From Nageia nagi (lineage: Eukaryota > Pinophyta), in contig JBITNC010000001.1 of assembly GCA_050084985.1 (NCBI GenBank), forward strand, positions 43,772,001-43,836,000: a stretch of 64,000 nt of DNA. The letters run 5' to 3'. Below are positions 43,996 to 56,392 of the stretch, piece after piece. Numbering within the stretch: the stretch's first letter is position 1; each line of letters starts with the position of its first letter. Below the pieces are notes generated by a model. That model ran no database searches and was not told the DNA's origin. It was given only the letters and a program-made list of their open reading frames with translations. A program made the position numbers and the translations under genes.

Positions 43996-44235
43996 TTATT
44001 GTTTCTTTTCCAATACTGCATCCTCAACCAACACATTCATGTGCTCAGGGGCTAAATCCTTAACTGACGATAACATGACATCTGTATCTTCTGCAACTAA
44101 GGCTAGTTCATACAACTTCAAGTTCTCAACATTAATAATAGAATACATTTGCATATAAGGTGGTAAGTCCAACCAAAAAGCATTGTCTCTAACTTGACCA
44201 ATAATGGTAAATGGACCATACCTTATTGGTTTCAA
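43996..44235 (-). pseudogene. Gypsy integrase GPY/F-like C-terminal module, single copy
   Basis: The open frame of 79 codons reads 'MKPIRYGPFTIIGQVRDNAF', 'WLDLPPYMQMYSIINVENLK' and 'VKDLAPEHMN'. It is the intact single-copy counterpart of the module triplicated at 16.8-17.5 kb and shows that one copy is the normal state in this clade. It continues downstream with 'KAKWYAVDW'. Confidence 0.8.
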
Positions 44236-44399
44236 CTTCCTTCCCTCACCATGCTATCTCTCCTTGCTGAGATGAAGCCATACTTGATCCCTAACCTAAA
44301 ATTTATGATCCACATGATGACGATCATGCCTCTCCTTATACTTGGCTTGACTCTTCTCCAACTATTCTTTTACCTTTTGATGAATCAATCCGATCCGCT

Positions 44400-45060
44400 C
44401 AATAAAATTCTTTTCCCTTTCCTCCTCATTATGAAGAATTATATCTTCATCACTTGTTGAAGCAAAAGCCATATCAAAAGGTGATTTTGGCAAATAACCA
44501 AAATAAGTCTCAAAAGGTGATTTGTTAGTAGAAGAATGTAAAGCCCACTTATATGCATGTTGTATATATTCAAATGCTCATCCCAAGTCTTAGGATGCTT
44601 ACCAAAATAACCCCGTAATAGGTGTACCACTATCCTATTTACCACCTCTATTTAACCATCTATCTGTGGATGAAAAGTTGTACTCCTCTTTAACTTAGTG
44701 TCCATCCTTTCCCACAAAGAAGTCCAAAACTTTCCAAGAAACCTGGAATCCCTGTTAGAAATGATAGAAGTAGGAAGACCAAAATTTACCCACACATAAG
44801 TAAAGAAAAGATTAGCTGCCTATTGACCTGTCATAGTCTTTTTACATGGGATTAGAATACACATCTTACTGAATCTATCCACAACCACATACAAATAATC
44901 ATGACCTCTTTTAGACATAGGTAAACCTCCAACAAAATCCATAGAAATACTCTCCCATGGTCGCGTAGGAATGGACAATGGCATATAAAGACCAAATTTC
45001 CTATTATTGGGTTTGCTTACATTGCATAACATAAGTCTGAAATTTAGTTTACTAGTAGGA
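44400..45060 (-). pseudogene. Gypsy integrase core
   Basis: The open frame 44,820-45,032 reads 'PNNRKFGLYMPLSIPTRPWE', 'SISMDFVGGLPMSKRGHDYL' (first catalytic Asp present) and 'YVVVDRFSKMCILIPCKK'. Next come 'YVWVNFGLPTSIISNRDSRF', where the second catalytic Asp is Asn, 'MDTKLKRSTTFHP', and the frame 44,439-44,645 with 'VVNRIVVHLLRGYFGKHPKT'. The N-terminal zinc-binding part appears deleted near 45,060. The enzyme would be inactive. Confidence 0.8.
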
Positions 45061-46350
45061 TAAGTCTAAAGATGTTGAATTAGTACCTAAACTAAATCAT
45101 CTTGAAGCCATTCTTGTTTTAGCTACTCTATCCACTAGGGAACTAATAGTGAAATTGCTTAAAGTCCTACAAGTTTCTCAAATTTATGGCAAAGAGCATC
45201 TGCAACCACATTTTATGAACCCTTTCTATACACTATTTTGAAATCATTCCCCAACAGTTTGGTCACCCACTTTTGTTGTTCAATTGTCATAATTCATTTT
45301 TCCAAAAAATACTTCAAGCTATGTTGATATGTGTGCATAATGAAATATCAACCAATGAGGTAGGATCTCCATTTTTAAACTGCATGAATTATTTCCAACA
45401 TTTCCTTTTAATGGGAAGATCAATCCAAGTTTTGACTTGATAATACCTTACTAGTAAAAGCTAAGGTCTTCCCTCTTGTATCAAAATTGAACCTAATCCT
45501 ACTATAGAGGAATAAATCTCAATGATAAATATTTTGGAAAAATTTTGCATGGCTAAAATAGAGGTGGAACACATTACCTCCTTCAATTTGTAGAAATATT
45601 CTTTAGCAAGTAGTGACCAATTAAAGGTATCTTTTTTTAGTAATGATGTGAGTGGAGCCATGATCTTCCGATAATTCTTTACAAATTTTTGATAGTAACC
45701 TATTAGGCCCAAAAATTGTTATAGTCCCTTGAGTGATTTTGGAATAGGCCAATCCTTCATATTTGTAATTTTATGTGGATCTACCTTGATTCCATCCTCA
45801 AAAATATCATTCCCCAAGTATTCAATCTCACATAACCCAAAGGAACACTTGGATTTTTTTGTATATAATTGATTCTCTTGAAGTAATTGCAAAGTTTGAT
45901 CTAAGTGTATCAAATGATCCTCTCATGTCATGTTGTAGATCAAAATATCATTAAATAAAACCAAAAGAAATTTATGAAGATCAAGGTGAAATACCTTTTT
46001 CATCATACTATAGAATGTTGAAGGGGTATTAGTAAGGTTTAATGGTATTACTAAAGCTTCATAATGACCCTCATGCATTTAAAAAGCTATTTTTAGAATG
46101 TCTTCTTCATAGATTCAGATCTAGTTTTGAGAAATATTTGGCTCCATGTAGCTCATCCAATAGTTCATGAATGATGGGAATAGGAAATTTATCTTTCATA
46201 TTTACTTTATTAAGAGCCCAAAATTCTATGCATAACCACCAAGATCCATCCTTTTTTTGGAATAATATGATATGCAAAGAGTAATGACTAACACTTAGCT
46301 TGATATTCCCTACTTCCAGCATCTCCTAGATCAACTTTTCAATTTCATCT
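45061..46350 (-). pseudogene. Gypsy reverse transcriptase and RNase H
   Basis: RT starts in the frame 46,107-46,322 ('HIILFQKKDGSWWLCIEFWA', 'LNKVNMKDKFPIPIIHELLD', 'AKYFSKLDLN' with the motif A Asp). A 'LFNDILIYN' stretch near 45,950 stands for the YLDD block and has lost one Asp. The frames 45,719-45,913 ('SKCSFGLCEIEYLGNDIFED') and 45,461-45,712 ('GLIGYYQKFVKNYRKIMAPL', 'FNWSLLAKEYFYKLKEV') cover thumb, connection and the start of RNase H. The rest of RNase H is badly decayed, ending 'KGSXNVVADALCHKFEKL' near 45,180. Confidence 0.8.
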
Positions 46351-48100
46351 ATTTACAAACATGGATAGTGGTAGGGTTTAATGTTATTAGTTGACTATAA
46401 AATTTTAGTTGTATAGTGTTGTATTAAGGATGATCAAGGGGTAACCCTTTTGGTTCTTCAAAAACCTTCTCATGACATGCCAACAAATTTTGTAGCACTA
46501 CTAATTCACCTCCCTCCTGTTTAGTTGGTTGTATTGCAAATAGTTATCCTACCACCCCATTTTTTTCCTTTTTGATCTAGCTTCTCCATCTAATGAGAAC
46601 TTATAATCTATAATGTACTAGCACATAGTATAGTAAGTTGATATGTATCTCTTGCAATAGTGAATTTCATCCATAGATCAAGGAAGTCCCATAGTATAGG
46701 TTCCAATATTCATAACCATTGAACTCTTAGAACCACATCACACCCTTCTAATGGGAGTACATACATGTCACTTTGCATGTGATAATCATCCGTGTTGAGC
46801 TTAACATTGGGGTATTTTCCTTTGCTAGAAATTATACCTCTATTTCTAATCATTACTTCAAAATTATTTTGAGGATATATAAAATAATTTGCTTGTTTGG
46901 CTACACCAAGATCAAAAAATTATGTGTACCTCCTAAGTCAAGTAAAATGATGAAAAAATAATTTTTGAAATATCCATGAACCTTCATTATTTAGGGTGTT
47001 GTAATTTTTGTAATGGCACTACAAGAAATTATTGGATAATCTTTTTCAATTGTTTTAGTCTCATTAGCTTCTTTCTCAATAACAATGTCATCCTTTGAAT
47101 CATCAGATATGAGCATTAAGAAAATACAACCTTTGTGCAGTACACCAATGGTCAAGTGCATAATTTTCATCATAATTAAATCAAAGATCCTTCACTTTGT
47201 ACTCATTCATTTCCTCTTTACTAAGTCACTTAATTTGAAATAAATGGGTAGGTTTAGGATCATCTTGATAACCTTGAGGGTTGTTGAATGGTTGCTTTCC
47301 TTTTTGATGTTGGACATTGAATTTATCTTCTACCAACTTGTCCAACCCAATAGATTGTATCATAGTACTATGATTAAACATTTTGAATTATACCCTGATA
47401 TCTCCCTTCAGCCCATTGATGAAGTAACTCCTAAAAATATATTCATCTAATCCCTTTGTACAATTTGCAAGCTTTCCAAATAAGATATGATATTTATTTA
47501 CCATTGATGTTTGCTAAAGTTTTGTAAGAGCTCCTATATAATCATGAAAATCAATTGGTCCAAACCTCACCAACAAATGTTTTCTAAAATTCCCCCAATA
47601 GGAGTCTTATTAATTTCTTCAATCCATTGGTACCATTGAATGGCCTCGTGCTTCAAATGAAAAGAAGTGATAATGACCTTCTCACCATTAGGAATTTGAT
47701 TCAGTTATCCATAGAAGGATGAAGGCTTGGGGGGCTCCCATATGCACATTTTATGCTTACAATTGAGTATTATATCCTAAATATTATTAAAAACTTATAT
47801 TAGTATATTTTGATATGAGTTAGGTTGTTGCATAGATGATTGTTGTAGAGTTATATGAGCTAGTTTCTATACTTGCAATATATTCGAGATTATAGATTCA
47901 TATTTAGTGCCCAATCTAATTAGTTTCTCTAAATATTATGTGAATTTACCATTTATATCTTGAAAAGCATATTTTAAGTCAAATCCACAAAGGTGAGCTT
48001 GAAGTTATTTAACCTCATGATTTAATTTTTCTAGAGTAGGGTATTGAGATCTTCTTCCCTCCATTTGAAACAAGCTAGGCCCTAACTTACTATTTTTAGT
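46351..48100 (-). pseudogene. Gypsy gag and protease region
   Basis: Gag is identified by 'EKVIITSFHLKHEAIQWYQW' near 47,690-47,630 followed by 'IEEINKTPIGGILEN', a capsid core (x-x-EA-x-x-WYQW). Upstream, 'RRSQYPTLEKLNHEVK' around 48,050-48,000 may be the N-terminus. The zinc knuckle and protease lie between 47.3 and 46.5 kb as frame-shifted pieces ('TCKVTCMYSH', 'LACHEKVFEEPKGLPLDHP' as linker near 46,480-46,430), without a clean D-T/S-G site. Confidence 0.6.
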
Positions 48101-48537
48101 AACTATTATTTTTGGAAACAAAAAAAAGTGTATGGGTGCTATATATTGAAATGATCAGCTCAAAAAAATATTAGAAATGGGATAGGTCATAATTTGATGA
48201 TTTTTAGAATTTTATACTCTTTTTTTCTATGGTAACGAATAGGCACTCTTAGAATTTGGTAATTCTTCATGATTTGGGAAATATTCACTTTGGAAGTTTT
48301 TGCTAATTTTTGAGATGCTATTTCACAAACACATTTAAGTGTTTCATGAGATTCTAAAAAAATGAACAAAGTTTCAACTGAAAAAATAGTAATTTATAGG
48401 GTTCCACTTTGATGCAATCTTCCAATCTATAAACATTTGGGTAGAGTTTTGGCTACAAAATGGAAAATTTCTAGCTTTTTCACTTAGATTTGATGAAATT
48501 AACCCTTTATATATTAACTTATAATCTACCAATATCT
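48101..48537. other. Unassigned stretch
   Basis: It lies between a gypsy gag and a copia LTR. The minus-strand frame 48,187-48,369 is Lys/Ile rich and unrecognised. Confidence 0.35.
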
Positions 48538-48919
48538 TGACAAGATACTCCCAACATCAACACAATAACATAAACTAATCTCACAATGAACACAAGATAT
48601 AAAGTGGTTCCTCCCTTCTTGGGAGTACATCCACTAACTAAGACCTTTTTATTCTCAAGGACCTTTCTTATAGAATCTCTCCTCCCTCTTCAAACCCTAA
48701 ACCTATAGCAAATTTTACTTCTAAAATTAATAAATATGAGAAGAAACCCATTCTTAAACCTCCCTTTAAACCAAGGGTAAGGTTAAAGATATTTTTATAT
48801 TTAATCTCTTTCCTATTTTTATTCTCTTAATGATTTAAGGTATATAAATATATTTTAAATATTAAATGAATTTATATTAAAGATAAATATTACATAATAT
48901 CACATTACAAATTCTAACA
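48538..48919 (-). repeat. 3' LTR of copia element (family B type)
   Basis: It starts (minus) TGTTAGAATTTGTAATG at 48,919 after the purine tract AAGAGGGAG, and ends CA near 48,538. It shares 'ccaagggtaaggtta' wording and the hairpin at 48,603-48,635 with the other copia LTRs. The U5 end differs from the 26.8-kb element. Confidence 0.7.
48603..48635 (-). promoter_or_regulatory. Conserved LTR hairpin (variant with longer inner stem)
   Basis: On the minus strand AGTGGATGTA is followed by CTCCC, loop AAGAA, GGGAG and GAACCACT. Relative to family A both sides of the inner stem have changed together (CTCC/GGAG to CTCCC/GGGAG). Confidence 0.65.
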
Positions 48920-49985
48920 CTCCCTCTTAATGTAAAATTAGGATAAAGCTTAAAGAAAAGAAGAAAGAGAGAGGAAGAGAGAGTTCTTCTACATAGAGAT
49001 ACAAGTGGAGATGAGAAATTTTACATCTTTGAAAAATAAGTAAGATCTTAGTTTTAGATTAACTATGATGCCATTTGAAAAAATGATTTACAATATAATC
49101 ATTAACCATATCTAGTTTCACTATAAAGTGTAGTTGATCAACATTGAGTTGATATGTGAGCCTCCATGAGCTTGCCCACCCAAAGTAAGTAACTTGCATT
49201 CTCAAGATGAAACATGCAAGCTACAAGTAGCTCATAAATAAAATAATTTAAATGCATCATATAAATATTCATATCAATTAAAACATAAATAAACTAAGTA
49301 ATTCCATCCATAAATTGATCAATGATGCACTATAAGTCATCATAAAAATGCCAAGCCAATACTCATAGTCATCTATTGTATATTAGAAACATGTGTTGAT
49401 CAATAATAAAAAGGGCATATGCATATATGAACCACTCAAATATGGATAACCAAATAGTGCCAACAAACACATATTGATTCCTCACATAGTGATAACAAAA
49501 AATAAAATGTACCATTAGTTCCTCACATAGAGAGAACTAACCATGAAGGTGTACATTTAGATCAACACTATACATCAAAAATAGCCTCCTAAGGATGAAT
49601 TTGTCATCACAAACATGAATTCAATATAGAAATTAAAACTTAACTCCCTTTTAAGATAACTTCACTAACCATAAGAAACTTGCAAATTATACACAACAAA
49701 GTTTCTAAAGTAATCTAATGAATAAATCAAAAGAGTCAAAGTTAGATGAATAGAGATACAGTTGTTCTATTAAGAAATTTCTCCCTAATATAACGTGTTT
49801 AGATTTTTGGTGCACTATAAGTCATAATTAATATGTTAAGACATTACTTATAGTCACCAAAAAATAATGTATAAGCAAATTATACAAATAAAAAACAAAA
49901 AATAAAGTGTCTAACAACTTTATTAAGAAGGAAGTGGTTACAATGGATTCAACAAGAATTCAACCGTTACTCCCTTTTTGAAGGT
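48920..49985 (-). other. Copia 3' noncoding region
   Basis: It shares the order of landmarks with the 3' regions of the family-A elements ('gcttgcatgtttcatctt'-like words, 'gtttctaatatacaa', 'atgatgacaaattcatcct'-like words on the minus strand) and two or three degenerate copies of the 'gaggaactaa' motif (49,430-49,550). No protein is encoded. Confidence 0.55.
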
Positions 49986-51620
49986 AACTTCACCAACCTA
50001 ATAAAATATTTAATATTAAAGAAATGGGATATAAGTAGGGGCTTTATGAATAAATTAGTAGAGTTTAGTACTAATAGGCAATACTGCAAGTGTAGAAGAC
50101 CATCTAGAACCTTCTCTCTGATGAAGTGGGATTATATTTCTATGTGTTTTGTTATCTAAAGAAAAATAAGATTCTTTACCAAAGTAATAGCTAACTAATT
50201 AATTGAAGAAATTTGATATGGAAAAACTTGCTCATACCTAATTTTTTTTAGAATATGCCTCAACCAAATGGTTTCCTTGGTTGCAACTAACATTGCACAA
50301 TATTTAGCCTCTATGGTGGAGAGAGAAGTAGTAGGCTACTTTTTGAAAGCCCAAGAAATAACATTTGAACCAATGCTAAAAACATAAGCAGAGGTTGATT
50401 TTATATCATCTCTTTCTCCTGCATAGTTAGAGTTTAAAAATCCTAAGATAACAAATGAGGGCAACTTAATATACTTGAGAGCAAGATCCTTAGTTCTTGT
50501 AATATACCTCAAAATTTGCTTAATTCATTGAGGTGCTCAACATACAGATTTTGTATAAAGAAAGCCATCAAATTCATGTAAAAGGTAATATATTTCTTGG
50601 AGATAGTCAAATAAATAATACTACCAATTAGTTTCCTATAAATTGTGTCATCTACCAACTAAGAGTTGAAACTAAGAGACAAAGTGATTCTAGGAGAGAT
50701 TGGGATTGTAGCAGAATTGTATTCCTTCATTCTAAACTTTTAAAAGATATCTAAGATATATTTGTATTGAATAAGGTAAGTACAATCCTTGTATTGATAC
50801 ACTTGCATACCAAGATAGTAGTGCAATAGATAAAGGTATATAATTTCAAAAGTTACCTTGAGTTTGGATATGCACTTTTATATGAGAACTATATTATTCT
50901 ATGTAATCAATAGATCATCCATATAGAGAAGAATCAAGATAAAGTATTGTCCTTGGTTAAGAACAAAAATATTTATGTTATAAAAGCATTTAAAAAACCT
51001 AATTTTCTTAAAGAATCCTAAAATATTTTTGTACCAAGCCCAAGATGCTTGCTTAAGTCCATAGACTTCTTTAACTTGCAAACAAATGATTCTTTACCTT
51101 CCATGATAAACCCTTCTAGTTGGCTCATGTGGATTTTCACATCTAAGTCACCATTGATAAAAGCACTCTTAACATAAATTTGAAACAATTCCCATCCTTA
51201 AGCTTTTGAAAGAGTAAAGATTACCCTGATAGTAGGCATCTATGCCATTGAAGCAAAGGTTTCCTCAAAATCAACTTCATATTTTTGAGTGAAACCCTTA
51301 GCTACTAAAACTTGCTTTGTATTTCTTAATATATTTAACTGAATTATATTTGATCTTGTAAATCTATTTATTACTAATCACATTTCATTCATTAGGATAA
51401 GAAACCAAATCTCAAGTTTGATTCTTCATTAGATCCTCATACTCCACATTCATTGCATTCATATAACACTCATGCTTTGAAGCTTCCTTAAAGATTGAGG
51501 GTTCATTCTTTTTATCAATTTTAGAAAATAAGGATATATTAATAGTTATACTTCTTATTATCATTTTTGTTAGAGAGTTTTGTTCTTTAGGTGACATATC
51601 CACACTTACATCCATCCAAT
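49986..51620 (-). pseudogene. Copia reverse transcriptase and RNase H
   Basis: RT starts with the frame 51,412-51,615 ('SIFKEASKHECYMNAMNVEY', 'EDLMKN'). The frame 50,899-51,081 reads 'VYGLKQASWAWYKNILGFFK' and 'FILILLYMDDLLIT', keeping the YMDD catalytic site. RNase H follows: 'SWAFKK', 'TTSLSTIEAKYCAMLVATKE' and 'TIWLRHILKKIRYEQ' near 50,330-50,230. The polyprotein ends near 49,990 with wording close to 'VGEVTFKKGV'. Many frame changes occur between these pieces. Confidence 0.75.
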
Positions 51621-51699
51621 TAGGTGCAATAGAATAATCATCACCCTCACCTAGGTTTTTAGGAAGTTAATTGAACTTTACATCCTTAAACACAAAGTT

Positions 51700-52615
51700 T
51701 GCTCTAATGGAAGGTTAGTATAGCCTATAGACTCTATGTTGATTTTCATAGCCCATAAAAATACACTTTTTGAATCTCTTATCTAGCTTCTTCCTTTTCT
51801 TAGGAATAACAAAGGCATAAGCATCATAGCCAAAGACATTGAAGTGAGAGATGTTAGGTTTATTTCCTCTCCATACCTCATATAGAGTTTTGCCTTTAAC
51901 TAATTTCATAAGACACATGTTTAAAATGTATATCATAGTATTTATATCTTTGTACCATAATAAACTAGGAAGATCTACCAACATATATCTTACCATGTCA
52001 TGAATGGTCTTATTTTTTCTTTCGGCTACACCATTCTTCTAAGGAGTGTAAGGGATCATAAATTTTCTCTTGATTCTATAATTGGTACAAAAATCATTTT
52101 ATTCATTGCTATTATACTCACCCCATTATTATATCTCAAAATTTTGATTTTGAATCTATACTAATTTTCTACCAACCTTTGAAATCTTTAAACCTATCAA
52201 AGGTTTGATCCTTTAGCTCTAGAAGATAACTAAATGTCATCCTATTGTAGTCATAAATAAAGGTCAAGACATAAGACACTCTAAATAGATCCATCAAATC
52301 TAAATATACAAGCTAAAGAGGTTGAGTTTCCCTACTTACCTTATCTTTTGGAAATTGTTTTCAATTCATTTTGCCTAGGATGCAATTCTCAAAGAGACCA
52401 ATTGTAGGTGATATTATAGTAAAACCTTACATAAGTTCTTGATCTTTCATAATTTGAATGTTCTTGTGGTTAAGGTGACCTAATTTATGGTGCCAAATAT
52501 TACCTCTAGAGCAAATATTTGTAGCAAAGAATATCTTTGTTAGAGAATGATACACAATGTAAATATCATCTTTCACTAAACCTTTCACCAAAGTGGCAAG
52601 ACCATTTTTCATGCA
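51700..52615 (-). pseudogene. Copia pre-integrase and integrase
   Basis: The frame 52,427-52,612 contains 'GNIWHHKLGHLNHKNIQIMK', the H-x-x-x-GH zinc-binding pre-integrase motif. The core spans 52.4-52.0 kb in several frames. The frame 51,715-51,996 reads 'MVRYMLVDLPSLLWYKDINT', 'GKTLYEVWRGNKPNISHFNV' and 'KKCIFMGYENQHRVYRLY', the C-terminal third. The second catalytic Asp (LRSDNGGE-like) is not intact in any frame I read. Confidence 0.75.
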
Positions 52616-52619
52616 CCAA

Positions 52620-53815
52620 GAGTGTGAATTAAACTCAAAAGAGTAACCTTTTATTATAACCTAAATTATAGAAAAAAGATTCATTATGAGTTTAGGCACA
52701 TAAAGCATATTCTCAAGAATCTTTCCTTGTAACCACATACTCCTAATACCTTGAACTTCAAGGAATGAATTATCACCTATCATAACTGCATTTTTTCTAT
52801 ACTTATAAATTTTTTTAAATTTATTTTTTTCAAAATACATATGATTAATGCATCCAAAAATAATAATCCAATCATTATACAAGATATAAAGTAAAAGGTA
52901 GCAACATAAGAAAAAACCTTGTTCTTCTTCTTGTTATTAGATTTGTTTAGTTTTCTAGATCCTTTTTACCTTGAACTTTTTTTTTCTTGAAGCAATTAGC
53001 TTCCTTATGACCATAGATGTCATAGAAATTACAATTTTCATAAAATTTGACTTTGGTTTTTTTTGACTTATCATGATCATAATTCTTCTTATTTCCACCT
53101 TTCTTAAAGTTCTTCTTAGGAGCTTGAAAACCTTTCTTTTGGTTATGGCTCTTATTTTTGAAGTAAGGCTTCATTAGACCTAGAGCCATACAAGGCTCCT
53201 TAGGAGTGGTGATCAACACTTTATTATTAAGTGTTTCCTTATGTTTCAAGAGAAGTATTGACATAATTTTAAAGAAAAATATTTATTTTTCATCATCAAA
53301 CTTAGTTTCAATAATAGTCATAAAGTGATTAAATTTAGTAAAGAGGATTTGAAAGATGATGAAAGTTAGAAACTCAACTTTGACCTAATTGCAACCACAC
53401 CACATAAGCTAGGTCCTAAAGTTAATAACTTTATTTAGATATATTATCATACTTTTATTTTCTTTTTGATGTGATTGTAGTAACTTTTAAAGAATGATGA
53501 AACTTTTAGAAAATTTGGTGCCAAGGAAGATACTCTTTAGTTTATCACAAACCTCCTTTGTAGAGTTTGAAGAAGATATCATGAAGATTTTTTCATCTAA
53601 AATAACATGAGAGATCATAGAGGTTGCCAAATCATTCTTTGTATTATAAGCTTTAGGTTCCTTCTCCCCTAATGGAGCAACATGGTTTTCATTAACAATA
53701 ATATAAAGTTTTTATACTTAAAATTTTGCTTTCATCCTAGGTTCTAAAATACCAAAGCTAGAACCATATAGGACATGCTTGGGTATAAAAGAGTCTCCTA
53801 TTGCTACAAAATAAT
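52620..53815 (-). pseudogene. Copia gag with zinc knuckle, and protease
   Basis: Gag runs from about 53,810, with 'EVCDKLKSIFLGTKF' near 53,530, to the frame 52,947-53,264. That frame is Lys-rich and ends in a decayed knuckle 'ENCNFYDIYGHKEANC', where the second Cys is Tyr. The frame 52,661-52,882 is the protease: 'WIIIFGCINHMYFEKNKFKK' replaces the usual W-x-x-DSGA-x-x-HM, then 'AVMIGDNSFLEVQGI' and 'ENMLYVPKLIMNLFSI'. The catalytic Asp is lost. Confidence 0.75.
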
Positions 53816-53820
53816 ATGAA

Positions 53821-55279
53821 AGACATAAACAATGTAAGCATACATATTGAATTTAAAATATTTATCATAAAAATACATATTTAAACTAATAAAAAAATTA
53901 AATTCTTAAATTGTTAACAAGAATTATAATCATACATCCAACATTTTTATCACCAAGTATATAGAGAGGGAAAAGTTGAGGCTTATTTTTATCTAAAATT
54001 AGGCCTTCATCTATATGCTCGTAAGGAGCCCAAGTCTTATCAATTCACCTTGAGCAATAATATACTCTCATAAGAAGAAGTACTAGGTATTTTCTAATGT
54101 TGTAACATATGTTGGATTAACCAAATTAATTATCTTGATTAAGTTTTCATTTTTCCTCCTAGGTTATTAGAATAATCTTTGAATAGATGGATGGGCATGT
54201 GGTATCATTACACACATGATTATCCACCTATATGGAGTTAAGTATAGATCAATAGAGTAATTAAAAAAATTAGAAAGTATGGAATTTTCATCACTTGGAT
54301 CATATGATTAAAAGGCTCCAATCTACCTTATCCTCACCTCATGGCTCCCTAAGAAAGTTTTGTTACAAAATAAATGTGTAGATATGTTCATTTTAAAGAA
54401 AGTATTTTCAATATTTGCATACTTTATAAATAAAGTATATGTGCAAAATAAATAGATTTATTTAAAAAATAAACTTCATCCAACATCATCCATAAGTATG
54501 AGCTAAAGAGTCCAATGGGTTTTGTTACAACCCCTAATTGATCTCTTTACAAAGGTTCATTAATTTTAAGTAACAACAAATGAGCCTAAGAGTTCAATGG
54601 GTTTTGTTACAACCCCTAATGGATCTCTACATAAAGGTTCATTATCAAAAAAATGAGGAATTATCCTCCTTGTTGCTTAAAAATTATATTTAAAATAATT
54701 CTTTATTTATAATCAAAAAATTCATAGGCAAAAAAAGAATGTTTAAGTTAACTTTTATCCATCCACATGCATAAGGATAAAAGTTTAAACCAAGCATTAA
54801 AAAAAATTATTCACATAACAATAATCATGCACTATGACAAAATATTCAACTATGCATTTAAAAATATTTATCCATCCACATGTGTGCAAAATAGCAATAA
54901 TCATGTATATAAGACAAAACATTTAATCCATGCATTTATAAAATATCTTAAGTAAATAATTCTTCCTTTTTGTCTTAAATGCATGATTAATAAAGTTATT
55001 TATTATAATTTGCAATTAGGTAAAATTGTAATTTATCAAATAAAGAAATATTAGCCTTAAAAAAATTGTGCATAATGAATGAAAAAAAAAGGTTAAGAAA
55101 AATTTAGACTTTAAATGGAAATTAATGCAACCTTTAGCTCATACTATTTTTTTTAATGAACAATATATATGCTCACATGTAATATAAAGCTCTCTAAAAA
55201 ATGCAAGCATCTAAGTTTTATTTTTTAAAAATTTGTGTATGTAATATAAAGCTCTCTAAAAACCTTCCTCTTGTAATGA
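53821..55279. other. Unassigned AT-rich stretch with short duplications
   Basis: The expected PBS and 5' LTR of the copia element are absent. Besides the 82-bp duplication listed separately, 'atgtaatataaagctctcta' occurs at about 55,177 and 55,239. No coding similarity is seen. Confidence 0.45.
54500..54655. repeat. Two-unit tandem duplication, 82 bp period
   Basis: 'aatgggttttgttacaaccc' followed by 'ctaat(t/g)gatctct' and 'aaaggttcatta' occurs at 54,514 and 54,596, both after 'gagt(c/t)c'-like words. Confidence 0.85.
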
Positions 55280-56280
55280 TCTTTCATCTCGATGCACCTC
55301 CTTAATTAGTGGTAATGCAATTTAGACACTATAACCAATACAATAATTGTACAATGGAATGATTATACAATATTATTAATCAAAGTGAATATACAATTAC
55401 AACAAGAGTTACAATATAATGGTAAGAAAATCTCATCATGATGATAACAATGGATTTTATTATCCCATGAGGAGCACCACCACTTGCTCAACTCAACAGC
55501 CAATCCAATACAACCACTATCACAACCTCATGAAGAGAGCCTTCTTACAAAAAAAAGTCTAACCTTGTTATTATAGCTGAAATAATAATTATCATAATTA
55601 TTTAAAGAATAATTAAATTTTTAAATTAACTAAATAATAATAAATGAATGATATGAAAGATGATAAATATCAACTTGACCTTGATATATCAAAGCTATAT
55701 TAATAAAAGATACAAACATAAACTTTATCTATTATGATGAATGGAGGTAAGATTCAATCAAGAGAGGATGGATGATGAGCTTCTCTAAAATATGAAGCCA
55801 CCAATTCAATCTTAATCCAATGATGATGCTAGAAACCCAATGAAAATGCTTATTAAAATTTTAGAATGCCTCACCTTCAAGGTCAATTTTGTTGTCCCAC
55901 CTTCAATAAACAAAATCTTGATTGTTAAAGGATGAAAGATCATAGCAATGTAGAGCTTAGAGTATAGTAAAATCCAAATATCATAGGTAGCATTTAAAAA
56001 CATTGATCAAAATTGACATAAGTATATTATCACCTATCAAAGATTTGAGATTATGTCATATCTTTGTTCATGCACAACATCTCCACCTTTATATGAAACA
56101 AGTCTAGTGTTTAGGCTCCTCCTAAAGCTTATTATGATATGGAATTGACCTATTGCAATAAAACATAAAGGTAGATGAGAGTGCACATAGAAAAGCATTT
56201 ATTTAATAAATTAAATAAATTATTTCAAATATCTAGAAAGGTATTTAAATTAAATCAAAATTCCTTTTTAGGTGTTAACA
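55280..56280 (-). repeat. Putative gypsy 3' LTR
   Basis: On the minus strand the purine-rich AAAGTGGGGCATT (56,294-56,281) precedes TGTTAACACCTAAAAAGG at 56,280, a good LTR start. The gypsy integrase end at 63,813-64,000 points at it, with the copia element A2 inserted between. The interior matches no other LTR here closely, and the inner boundary near 55,280 is uncertain. Confidence 0.45.
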
Positions 56281-56392
56281 AATGCCCCACTTTGAATATG
56301 TTTTGATGTTTTTGAGACAAAAAAAAATCAAAGCATGAATTCAAAGTATAATAAGATAAGAAAGAAAATTTACTTTGAAAAGTTATGATATG

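Larger units (their letters stand above)
43830..48100 (-). mobile_element. Ty3/gypsy element, 5' LTR missing
   Basis: The order on the minus strand is gag (48.06-47.2 kb), protease region (47.2-46.4 kb), RT (46.35-45.4 kb), RNase H (45.4-45.06 kb), integrase (45.03-44.4 kb) and a GPY/F-like module (44.24-44.0 kb), then purine tract and LTR. It belongs to the same clade as the plus-strand element at 13.8-18.5 kb. No LTR was found above 48.1 kb. Confidence 0.8.
48538..53820 (-). mobile_element. Ty1/copia element (family B relative), 5' LTR missing
   Basis: On the minus strand: gag (53.8-52.9 kb), protease (52.88-52.6 kb), pre-integrase and integrase (52.6-51.7 kb), RT (51.6-50.6 kb), RNase H (50.6-50.0 kb), a noncoding 3' region of about 1.1 kb, a purine tract and a 3' LTR (48,538-48,919). 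LTR wording (TGTTAGAATTTGTAATG) is close to the non-autonomous element at 26.8-31.5 kb, so this could be the protein-coding relative of that family. Confidence 0.8.
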